64,000 nucleotides of DNA from Nocardioides turkmenicus (GTDB lineage Bacteria; Actinomycetota; Actinomycetes; Propionibacteriales; Nocardioidaceae): NCBI RefSeq assembly GCF_011045035.1, contig NZ_JAALAA010000004.1, positions 1 to 64,000 on the forward strand, read 5' to 3'. A program made the translations under genes and the position numbers. The notes beneath the pieces are model-generated. The model searched no databases, was not told the origin of the DNA, and saw nothing but the letters and a program-made list of their open reading frames with translations. Position 1 is the first letter of the stretch; every line of letters starts with the position of its first letter. Of the stretch, positions 43,756 through 53,356 are shown in pieces.

Positions 43756-44921
43756 TTAGTAGGACTTCGGGAGCCCCAGCGTGTGCATGGCGATGTAGTT
43801 GAGGATCATCTCCCGGCTGACCGGGGCGATCCGGCCCAGACGGGCGGCGACGAGCTGGTTGGCCAGCCCGTACTCCACCGTCAGACCGTTGCCGCCGTGG
43901 GTGTGCACCGCGGCGTCGGTGGCGTTGCAGGCGACCTCGCCGGCGGCGTACTTGGCCATGTTGGCGTACTCCCCGGCACCGGCGTCGTCGCCGGCGTCGT
44001 AGAGGGCGGCGGCCTTCTGCCACAGCAGGCGGGCCTGCTCCAGCTCGATCTTGACCTTCGCCAGCGGGTGCGCGATGCCCTGATGGGAGCCGATCGGGGC
44101 GTCCTTCCAGACCGAGCGGTTGGCGGCGTACTCCACGGCCTTGCCGAGCGCGAAGCGCGCCATCCCGCAGGACAGGGCGGCGCCCATGATCCGCTCGGGG
44201 TTGAGGCCGGCGAAGAGCTGCCAGATACCGCCGTCCTCGTCACCGACGAGGGCGTCGGCAGGGAGGCGTACGTCGTCGATGAAGAGGGTGAACTGCTTCT
44301 CCGGCGCCTCCCAGGCCATCGGGATGACCTGCTTCTCGAATCCCGGCGCGTCGGTCGGGACCACGAAGAGCGCGGGCTTGAGCTTGCCCGTCTTGGCATC
44401 CTCGGTGCGGGAGACGATGAGGACCGAGTCGGCCTCGTCGACGCCGGAGATGAAGGTCTTCTGGCCGTTGAGGATCCACTCGTCGCCGTCGCGGCACGCG
44501 GTGGTGGTGATCTTGTGGGAGTTGGAGCCGGCGTCGGCCTCGGTGATCCCGAAGGCCATCAGGTGGGACCCGTCCGCGATGGCGGGAAGCCAGCGCTTCT
44601 TCTGCTCGTCGGTGCCGCAGCGGCCGATGATGCTGCCACAGATCGCCGGGCTGACGACCATCATCAGCAGCGGGGCACCGGCGGTCGCGGCCTCCTCGAG
44701 CACCGCGGCCAGGTCGCTCATACCGCCGCCACCGCCGCCGTACTCCTCGGCGATGTTGACGCCGAGGAACCCGTTGCGGCCCATCTCCAGCCACATCTCG
44801 GTCATCTTGCCGCCCTCGCGGGCCTGCTTGGCGACGAAGTCGTGACCGTACTTCCCGGCCAGCTTCGCCACCGCCTCGCGCAGCGCGGTCCGCTCCTCGG
44901 GCTCCGTGAATGGATTCGCGG

Positions 44922-44925
<4 letters not shown>
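43756..44925 (-). CDS. Acyl-CoA dehydrogenase (last gene of the carboxylase operon)
   Basis: The 389-residue flavoenzyme has the family hallmarks: FGITEADAGSNSHKI for FAD binding, WILNGQKTFISGVDEADS, and a C-terminal QGIAHPLAKVKIELEQARLL and HTHGGNGLTVEYGLANQ. It should introduce a double bond into an acyl-CoA. It overlaps the carboxylase alpha gene by 4 nt and is the distal gene of the seven-gene operon. Confidence 0.9.
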
Positions 44926-46835
<1,910 letters not shown>

Positions 46836-46852
46836 GGACATTCCCTTTCGCT

Positions 46853-46949
46853 GGTCGAGCCGCCGGAGCCGCTAGGCGGAGGCGTGTCGAGACCAACAGA
46901 GTCGACTGTGTTGGTCTCGACACCGCTCGCTGCGCTCGCGGGCTCGACC
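46853..46949. repeat. Palindromic repeat family A, copy 4
   Basis: Inverted ends GGTCGAGCC (46853-46861) and GGCTCGACC (46941-46949) flank a perfect 15-bp inner stem (GTGTCGAGACCAACA at 46884-46898 with its complement at 46909-46923). It separates the two carboxylase genes within an otherwise tightly coupled operon. Confidence 0.88.
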
Positions 46950-46961
46950 AACGGTGGCTGG

Positions 46962-48530
46962 TCACATGCGGAAGACACCAAAGTTCATCGCCCCCTCGAT
47001 TTCCTTCGTCGCGATGGCGGAGAGGCAGAGGCCGAGGACGGTGCGGGTGTCGCGCGGGTCGATGACCCCGTCGTCGTAGCCGAGGCCGGAGAGGAACATC
47101 GGCAGCGACTGCTCCTCGACCATCGCCTCGACCATGTCCTTGACGCCCTTGAACCCCTCGGCGTCGAAGATCTCGCCCTTCTTCTCGGCGGACTCGCGGG
47201 CGACGATCTCCATCACCCCGGCGAGCTGCTGCGGCCCCATCACCGCCGACTTGGCCGAGGGCCAGGTGAAGAGGAATCTCGGGTCATAGGCTCGGCCGTT
47301 CATGCCGTAGTTCCCCGCGCCATAGGACGCGCCCATGATCACGGTCAGGTGCGGGACGGTCGAGTTGGAGACCGCGTTGATCATCAGGGCACCGTGCTTG
47401 ATGATGCCGCCCTGTTCGTACTCCGTGCCGACCATGTAGCCGGTGGTGTTGTGCAGGAACAGCAGCGGGGTGTCCTTCTGGTTGGCGAGCTGGATGAACT
47501 GCGCCGCCTTCTGGGCCTCCTCCGACATGAGCACGCCGCGCGCGTTGGCGAGGATGCCGATCTCGTAGCCGTGCAGTCGCGCCCAGCCGACGCAGAGGCT
47601 CGATCCGTAGAGCGGCTTGAACTCGTCGAACGGCACCTCGTTGTCCGGCCCGGTCCCGTCGACGATCCGCAGGATCGCCTCGCGCGGGTCGAAGGGCTCC
47701 TTGAGATCGGTCGGGATGAGGTCGAGCAGGCCCTCAGGGTCTGCGTCCGGCTCATAGACGGCTTTCGGCTGCGGACCGCGCTTGCGCCAGTTGAGCCGGG
47801 CGACGACCCGTCGTGCCTGCCGGATCGCGTCGTGCTCGTCGACGGCGAGGAAGTCGGAGGAGCCGGAGATGCGCGAGTGCATCTCGGCGCCGCCCAGCGA
47901 CTCGTCGTCGGTGTCCTCGCCGGTGGCCATCTTCACCAGCGGCGGGCCGGCCAGGAAGACCTTCGCGCCCTCCTTGACCATGATCACGTAGTCGCTCATG
48001 CCGGGGACGTACGCACCGCCGGCGGTGGAGTTGCCGAAGACCACCGAGATGGTCGGCTGCTTGCGGGCAGAGGCGCGGGTGAGGTCGCGGAAGCCCTTGC
48101 CACCGGGGATGAAGATGTCCTTCTGGGTCGGTAGGTCGGCACCGCCGGACTCGGTCAGGTTGATCGTCGGGAGACCGTTCTTCTCCGCGATCTCGGCCGC
48201 CCGGAAGGAGCGCTTGAGGGAGTACGGGTTGAGCGCCCCGCCCTTCACCGTCGGGTCGTTGGCGACGATCATGCACTCGACACCCTCGACCACACCGATG
48301 CCGGTGATGATCGAGCCGCCGACCGGGAAGTCGCTGCCCCAGCCGATCAGCGGCTGGGTCTCCAGGAACGGGCTGCCCTCGTCCAGCAGCAGCTCGATCC
48401 GCTCGCGGGCGAGCAGCTTGCCGCGGGCCTTGTGGCGGGCGACGTACTTCTCGCCGCCGCCGGCCGCCGCCTTCGCGTGCTCGGCGTCGAGGGCCTCGAT
48501 CTTCTCGAGGAGAGCTTCTCGGTTGTTCAT
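46962..48530 (-). CDS. Acyl-CoA carboxylase carboxyltransferase subunit (geranyl-CoA carboxylase-like)
   Basis: The 522-residue protein is a biotin-dependent carboxyltransferase of the AccD/MccB/AtuC group: VARHKARGKLLARERIELLLDEGSPFLE, FGNSTAGGAYVPGMSDYVIMV, FLHNTTGYMVG and MGASYGAGNYGMNGRAYDPRFLF line the acyl-CoA and biotin sites. With the alpha subunit at 44922 and an AtuA-type protein in the same operon, a branched or terpenoid acyl-CoA is a likelier substrate than acetyl-CoA. Methylcrotonyl-CoA is the main alternative. Confidence 0.88.
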   Translation of the reverse strand: MNNREALLEKIEALDAEHAKAAAGGGEKYVARHKARGKLLARERIELLLDEGSPFLETQPLIGWGSDFPVGGSIITGIGVVEGVECMIVANDPTVKGGALNPYSLKRSFRAAEIAEKNGLPTINLTESGGADLPTQKDIFIPGGKGFRDLTRASARKQPTISVVFGNSTAGGAYVPGMSDYVIMVKEGAKVFLAGPPLVKMATGEDTDDESLGGAEMHSRISGSSDFLAVDEHDAIRQARRVVARLNWRKRGPQPKAVYEPDADPEGLLDLIPTDLKEPFDPREAILRIVDGTGPDNEVPFDEFKPLYGSSLCVGWARLHGYEIGILANARGVLMSEEAQKAAQFIQLANQKDTPLLFLHNTTGYMVGTEYEQGGIIKHGALMINAVSNSTVPHLTVIMGASYGAGNYGMNGRAYDPRFLFTWPSAKSAVMGPQQLAGVMEIVARESAEKKGEIFDAEGFKGVKDMVEAMVEEQSLPMFLSGLGYDDGVIDPRDTRTVLGLCLSAIATKEIEGAMNFGVFRM

Positions 48531-49660
48531 CGGTCCAGTCCCAACAGCTTGGCGGCCAGGTCCGTCATCACTTCGGTGGCTCCTCCTCCGATCGGCAGGA
48601 TCCGGGCGTCGCGGTAGTGCCGCTCGACCTCGGTCCCGTGCATGTATCCCGTCCCGCCGTGGAGCTGGACGGCCTGGTCGACGACCCAGGAGCAGGCCTC
48701 GACCGCTGTCTGCTTGGCCAGCGCCGCCTCGGCGATCGTCTGTTGTGTCGACCCTTCGCGGTCGTAGCGGGCGACGACCGCGTGCGTGTAGGCCTTGGCC
48801 ACCTCGATCTGACGGTGCATCTCGACGAGCTTGTGGCGTACGACCTGGCGCTTGATCAGCGACTCACCGAAGGTCTGCCGCTGGCGCGCGTAGTCGGCGG
48901 TCAGCGCCAGGCAGCGGGCGGCGGTGCCGTAGCCCTGCACGGCCAGCGCGATCCGCTCGGTCACGAACGCCTCGGCGATGTAGACGAAGCCGGCGTTCTC
49001 CTCGCCGACGAGGTTCTCGGCGGGGACGCGTACGTCCTCGAAGGCGAGCTCCGCCGTGTCGGAGCACTTCCAGCCCATCTTCTCGAGCTTGCGCGTGATC
49101 GTGAAGCCCGGCGTGTCCTTGTCGATCACGAGCAGGCTGATGCCGCCGGCCCCGGGCCCGCCGGTGCGGACCGCGGTGGTGACGAAGTCGGCGCGTACGC
49201 CGCTCGTGATGAACGTCTTCGCACCGTTGACGACGAACTCGTCGCCGTCGCGGACCGCGGTCGTGCGGAGGTGGGAGACGTCGGAGCCGCCGTCGGGCTC
49301 GGTGATGGCGAGGCTGCCGATCTTCTCCCCGGCCAGGGTCGGCTTGACGTACGTCTCGATGAGGTGGGGCGAGCCGTGCTTGGCGATGTGCGGCAGCGCG
49401 ATCCCGTGGGTGAACAGGCCCGCGAGCAGGCCGGACGAGGCGCCCTCGGACATCAGCCCCTCGGTCACCGCGACGGTGTCGGCCAGTCCGCCACCCTCGC
49501 CGCCGGCCTCCTCGGGGAACCCGATCCCCAGCAGCCCCTGCTTCGCGGCCGCCTGGTGGACCTCGCGCGGGATCTCCTGGTTGTCCTCCCAGACCTGGAG
49601 GTCGGGGAAGATCTCGCGGCGGGCGAACTCGGCGCCCAGCTGGAAAAGATCGTCGCTCAC
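48527..49660 (-). CDS. Acyl-CoA dehydrogenase (citronellyl-CoA-type candidate)
   Basis: The 377-residue flavoenzyme has SLAITEPDGGSDVSHLRTTA, FVVNGAKTFITSGVRADF, the SDTAELAFEDVRVPAENLVG region, and QLHGGTGYMHGTEVERHYRDARI at the end. In acyclic-terpene pathways an acyl-CoA dehydrogenase acts just before the carboxylase, which fits its place. It overlaps the carboxyltransferase gene and the AtuA-like gene by 4 nt each. Confidence 0.9.
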   Translation of the reverse strand: MSDDLFQLGAEFARREIFPDLQVWEDNQEIPREVHQAAAKQGLLGIGFPEEAGGEGGGLADTVAVTEGLMSEGASSGLLAGLFTHGIALPHIAKHGSPHLIETYVKPTLAGEKIGSLAITEPDGGSDVSHLRTTAVRDGDEFVVNGAKTFITSGVRADFVTTAVRTGGPGAGGISLLVIDKDTPGFTITRKLEKMGWKCSDTAELAFEDVRVPAENLVGEENAGFVYIAEAFVTERIALAVQGYGTAARCLALTADYARQRQTFGESLIKRQVVRHKLVEMHRQIEVAKAYTHAVVARYDREGSTQQTIAEAALAKQTAVEACSWVVDQAVQLHGGTGYMHGTEVERHYRDARILPIGGGATEVMTDLAAKLLGLDR

Positions 49661-51390
49661 TGGCTTCCCTCCGGGCTGAGCTCAACAGGAATGTCGACAA
49701 ATCGGCTCCGCGCCCACTCGCCCAGCCCCTTCGCCTGCGGGTCGAAACGGGTCGAGGCGGCCACGCCCTCGCCGAGCAGGTCGTGGATGACGATGTTCAC
49801 GCCGCGCAGGTGCGGCAGCGGCGTGATGTCGATCGCCAGGTCCTCGGCCTCGGGCAGCAGCTCCCGCACCCACTCCGGGGTGACGGTCTCGAGCAGCCAC
49901 TCCACGGCAGCCTCCGGCCGCTCCTGCGGCACCCAGAGCCCGAGGTTGGCGTCGCCGCCCTTGTCCCCGGACCGCGCGTAGACCAGCTCTCCCAGCTCTC
50001 GCCGAGACGTCGCCCCCGTCGGCCGAGGCGTCGCTCCCGTCGATCGAGTGGTCCCCTCGGCCGACGCGCGTGACGTCTCGGCCGACGTACGTGACGCTTC
50101 GGCATAAGCGAGAGGAGCAGGAACCTCGTAGGTCGAACCGTCGGGGAGATGGACGGTCTCCGGCGCGCGGTCGCGCCGGACGTACGCAGCCTTGTAGACG
50201 CCGAACGGAGTCGGCCGTCCCGGGGGCGCGGTGACGTGGAAGCCCGGGTAGGAGGCGAGCGCAAGCTCGATGGCCGGGGCCGTCAGTGCACGCCCGACGG
50301 CGTCGGCGTCGGCGGCGCGGGCGTTGAGCCGCAGGATGCAGGCGGCGCCCTCCTCGGTCGGGGAGTCGGGTGCGGGGATGCGGTAGGTCGACCAGGTGTA
50401 GTCGGGCCCGATCGGCAGCTCGGCGTCGAGCTGGTCACGCAGCCAGGTGGCCTTGGCGTCGATGTCGGGTCCGGTGAGCACGAACTCGATGGCGTTGCGG
50501 TAGCCGCCGAGCGAGTTGACGGCGACCTTGAGCGTGGCCGGCGGCGGGGTGCCCGTGACGCCCGAGATGGCCACGCGATCGATCCCCACCTCGGAGAGAC
50601 GGATCGAGGTGAGGTCGGTGGTCACGTCGGGGCCGAGGTAGAGCGGCCCCTGGATCTCGTAGAGCAGCTGCGCGGTGACGGTGTCGACCGTGACGGTGCC
50701 GCCGGTCTCGTCCTGCTTGGTGATGATCGAGGAGCCGTCGACGGCGATCTCGGCGACCGGGAACCCGAGCGGGCGCGCCCGGGCCTGCGGCGACATGGTC
50801 AGGAACCCGGAGAAGTTGCCCCCGGTGGCCTGGGCGCCGCACTCGATCACGTGCCCGGCGACCACGGCGCCGGCGAGCTCATCGTAGGAGTCGCGCTTCC
50901 ACCCGTGGTGGGCGATCGCCGGCCCGACGACGACGCTCGCGTCGGTCACCCGGCCGGTGACGACGATGTCGGCGCCCGCGTCGAGCGCGTGCGCGATCCC
51001 GAAGGCGCCGAGATAGGCGTTGGCGGTCAGCGCGTCGGGGTGGGAGTCGAGACGACCCCGGAGGTCGTCGCCGTCGACGTACGCCACCTTCGCAGAGGTC
51101 CCGAGCGCCTCGATGGCGGCCGCGAGCCCGGCAGGGTTGAGGCCGCCGGCGTTGGAAACGATCTTGACGTCGCGCTGCAGGGCGAGGTCGATGCAGTCGG
51201 CGAGCTGCCGCAGGAACGTCTTGGCGTAGCCCGTCGTCGGGTCCTTGAGGGTGTCCTTGCCGAGGATGAGCATGGTGAGCTCGGCGAGATAGTCGCCGGT
51301 CAGCACGTCGAGCCGACCGCCCTCGAGCATGTCGCGCATCGCCGAGAACCGGTCGCCGTAGAAGCCGGAGCAGTTGCCGATCGTGATCAT
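49657..51390 (-). CDS. AtuA-like acyclic terpene utilisation protein (DUF1446)
   Basis: The 577-residue protein has the DUF1446/AtuA N-terminal domain (ITIGNCSGFYGDRFSAMRDMLEGGRLDVLTGDYLAELTM; IVVTGRVTDASVVVGPAIAHHGW; HVIECGAQATGGNFSGF) and a C-terminal AtuA-like ferredoxin-fold domain (LVYARSGDKGGDANLGLWVP). The linker between them (about 420-455) is a Ser/Thr/Ala-rich run of degenerate repeats, absent from what I recall of the family. AtuA is needed for growth on citronellol and geraniol in pseudomonads; its exact reaction is unclear. The ATG at 51390 overlaps the TIGR03084 gene stop. Confidence 0.85.
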   Translation of the reverse strand: MITIGNCSGFYGDRFSAMRDMLEGGRLDVLTGDYLAELTMLILGKDTLKDPTTGYAKTFLRQLADCIDLALQRDVKIVSNAGGLNPAGLAAAIEALGTSAKVAYVDGDDLRGRLDSHPDALTANAYLGAFGIAHALDAGADIVVTGRVTDASVVVGPAIAHHGWKRDSYDELAGAVVAGHVIECGAQATGGNFSGFLTMSPQARARPLGFPVAEIAVDGSSIITKQDETGGTVTVDTVTAQLLYEIQGPLYLGPDVTTDLTSIRLSEVGIDRVAISGVTGTPPPATLKVAVNSLGGYRNAIEFVLTGPDIDAKATWLRDQLDAELPIGPDYTWSTYRIPAPDSPTEEGAACILRLNARAADADAVGRALTAPAIELALASYPGFHVTAPPGRPTPFGVYKAAYVRRDRAPETVHLPDGSTYEVPAPLAYAEASRTSAETSRASAEGTTRSTGATPRPTGATSRRELGELVYARSGDKGGDANLGLWVPQERPEAAVEWLLETVTPEWVRELLPEAEDLAIDITPLPHLRGVNIVIHDLLGEGVAASTRFDPQAKGLGEWARSRFVDIPVELSPEGSQ

Positions 51391-52181
51391 TTCTTGGGCC
51401 TCCCGCCCCCGGTGGGTCCGGCGAACGCCTGCGCGATGGTCAGCCACTTCTCGGCGTCGTCGCCGGTCGCCTCCAGGGCGGTGTCGTCACGGTGGATGCG
51501 CTGGGTGACGAGGCGGGCGAAGTCGTACGCCGGTCCCCGGACGCTATGCGCCGCATCCTCCGGCCCCCACTCCCACCGCTCGCCGGACGGCGCGGTGAGC
51601 TCGATCCGGAACGGGTCGGCAGGAGGCGTCAGGCCGTGCACGCCGTAGGAGAAGTCGCGGGTGCGGGTGCCGAGGTGGCAGACGTGCTTGATGCGGTCGT
51701 TGGGCTCGTACGTGTGACCGAGCGCCTCACGCACGTCCAGCCCGTGGGCCCAGGTCTCCATGAACCGCGCGGTCGCCATCGAGGCCGGCGACATCGGCGG
51801 CCCGAACCAGGGCAGCTTCTTCCCGTCCGGGACGTTCGCGAGCGCACCGGCGAGCTCGCCGCGTACGCCGTCCCAGTGCTGCAGCAGCTCGGTCGCCGGC
51901 ATCGCGGCCATCGCCAGGGCGGACTCGTCGACGTAGCCCTCGGGGTTCTTGATGGCCTCGTTGACCAGCTCGTCCCAGGCGGTCGCGTCACCGGCCACCC
52001 ACTCGGTCGCGGCGAGCGCGGCCTCGTCGGTCCAGGCCAGGTGAGCGATCTGGGCGGCGACGTCCCAGCCTTCGGCCGGCGTCGGCTCGCGCCAGCCCGC
52101 CTCGCTCAGCCCCGCCACCACCTGGCGCAGCTCGAACCCCTCCATGGAGAGGTCCTCGAGAAGTTGATCCAGCAGGCTCAT
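51387..52181 (-). CDS. TIGR03084-family DinB-like metal-binding protein
   Basis: The 264-residue protein has an N-terminal four-helix maleylpyruvate-isomerase/DinB-like domain with histidines in QIAHLAWTDE and TWAHGLDVREALGH, which would bind a divalent metal, and a C-terminal small domain. TIGR03084 proteins commonly accompany acyl-CoA catabolism genes in actinobacteria. A thiol-dependent isomerase or a hydratase-like step is possible. It is coupled at both ends by 4-nt overlaps. Confidence 0.85.
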   Translation of the reverse strand: MSLLDQLLEDLSMEGFELRQVVAGLSEAGWREPTPAEGWDVAAQIAHLAWTDEAALAATEWVAGDATAWDELVNEAIKNPEGYVDESALAMAAMPATELLQHWDGVRGELAGALANVPDGKKLPWFGPPMSPASMATARFMETWAHGLDVREALGHTYEPNDRIKHVCHLGTRTRDFSYGVHGLTPPADPFRIELTAPSGERWEWGPEDAAHSVRGPAYDFARLVTQRIHRDDTALEATGDDAEKWLTIAQAFAGPTGGGRPKK

Positions 52182-52777
52182 CGCAGCTCTCTTTCCAGGA
52201 CCTCGGCCCAGTGATCGAGGATCCGCTCGCGTCGGGCGGCGTCGTCGGTAATCGTGTCAGCCAGGGCCAGGCCACGGACCAGATCGAGCGTGGCCTGCAC
52301 GAGTTCGCGTACGCCCGGCTTGCTCTCGTCCACACCGAGCAGCTCGACCGTGGCCCGGTGGAGCTCGCGGCCGATCCGCTGCTCGAGCGGACCCACCGCA
52401 GCGGCGAGCTGCTGGTCGGTGCGCGCCGCCACCCACAGCTCCAGGGCGGCGGCGAAGACCGGGGAGGTGACCTGCTCGGCGAGCATGGCGAGCACGTGCC
52501 GCGTACGCTGCCCGCCCTCCGGGAGCGCGCCGGCCGCCTCCTTCAGCGCCTCGCCGCGGGCCTCGGTGATGTGCTCGACCGCCGCCACGACCAGGTCGTT
52601 CTTGGCCGGGAAGTGGTGCAGCTGCGCGCCGCGGGAGACCCCGGCGCGCTGGGAGACGAGCGTGGTCGAGGTGCCGGCGAAGCCGCGCTCGGCCAGCAGC
52701 TCGACGGTGGCGTCGAGGAGCCGCGCCCGCATCGCGCGGGTGCGCTCCTCCTGGGGTACGCGGGTGGCCTGGCTCAC
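52178..52777 (-). CDS. TetR-family regulator of the carboxylase operon
   Basis: The 199-residue protein begins with a TetR helix-turn-helix (RARLLDATVELLAERGFAGTSTTLVSQRAGVSRGAQLHHFPAKNDLV) and has a helical ligand-binding part. It is the first gene of the operon. A perfect palindrome in its promoter (52807-52824) suggests autorepression and control of the whole unit by an acyl-CoA intermediate. The GTG start at 52777 lacks a clear ribosome site. Confidence 0.9.
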   Translation of the reverse strand: MSQATRVPQEERTRAMRARLLDATVELLAERGFAGTSTTLVSQRAGVSRGAQLHHFPAKNDLVVAAVEHITEARGEALKEAAGALPEGGQRTRHVLAMLAEQVTSPVFAAALELWVAARTDQQLAAAVGPLEQRIGRELHRATVELLGVDESKPGVRELVQATLDLVRGLALADTITDDAARRERILDHWAEVLERELR

Positions 52778-52806
52778 AGGCAGGCACTCTGCCGGGCCAG
52801 AAACAA

Positions 52807-52824
52807 ACAGTCAACCCTGACTGT
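52807..52824 (-). promoter_or_regulatory. TetR operator over the operon promoter
   Basis: ACAGTCA (52807-52813), 4 nt, TGACTGT (52818-52824) is a perfect inverted repeat. On the minus strand it contains a TTGACT -35 box, with CAGAGT 17 nt further on as a possible -10. A dimer bound here would cover the -35 region. Confidence 0.65.
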
Positions 52825-52891
52825 ATATTTCTGAGACGGCTTCACGACAGGCGGAAGCCGAACGTCCGGAACCCGCTCTAACGTCGGACGC

Positions 52892-53251
52892 ATGGCTATC
52901 GCACGCAATCCGCAATGGGTCATCGACTGCCCCGACCCGGCAGCCCTGGCCACCTTCTACGCAAAGCTGTTCGACTGGGAGACCAAGGTCGACGACGACG
53001 GCAGCTGGGCCAGCGCCTGGGGCGAGGGCGGCGCCCTCGACTTCCAGCGCGTCGAGGACTACCGCGCCCCGAAGTGGCCGTCCCAGGACGTACCCCAGCA
53101 GAGCCACCTCGACGTCACGGTCGACGACCTCGACGCCGCCGAGGAGGCCACCATCGCCCTCGGCGCCACCAAGCACGAGGTCCAGCCCGGCAAGACCTTC
53201 CGCGTCTTCCTCGACCCCGCCGGTCACCCCTTCTGCCTCTGCCAGGCCTGA
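52892..53251 (+). CDS. VOC-family (glyoxalase-like) protein
   Basis: The 119-residue protein has the VOC layout: NPQWVIDCPDPAALATFYAKLFDW, a second half beginning SHLDVTVDDLDAAEEA, and the terminal RVFLDPAGHPFCLCQA. It is divergent from the TetR operon but probably unrelated in function. The start is leaderless: TAACGT (52879-52884) lies 7 nt before the ATG. Confidence 0.85.
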   Translation: MAIARNPQWVIDCPDPAALATFYAKLFDWETKVDDDGSWASAWGEGGALDFQRVEDYRAPKWPSQDVPQQSHLDVTVDDLDAAEEATIALGATKHEVQPGKTFRVFLDPAGHPFCLCQA

Positions 53252-53259
53252 CGAGCCCC

Positions 53260-53343
53260 GCCGAATCCGCAGAAGTGGCGAGCCGAGAATGCAGTTGTGG
53301 GCGACGAAACTCGAGTTTCGTCACCCACAACTGAGGATTCGGC
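53260..53343. repeat. Nested inverted repeat between convergent genes
   Basis: Outer arms GCCGAATCC (53260-53268) and GGATTCGGC (53335-53343) enclose inner 19-nt arms (53293-53311 and 53314-53332) that match at 18 of 19 positions around a CG centre, with AGTTGTGGG at the left end. It lies between two convergent genes and probably terminates both; the extra outer pair resembles the element at 35401 in style. Confidence 0.75.
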
Positions 53344-53356
53344 GCGCCAGAAGTCC

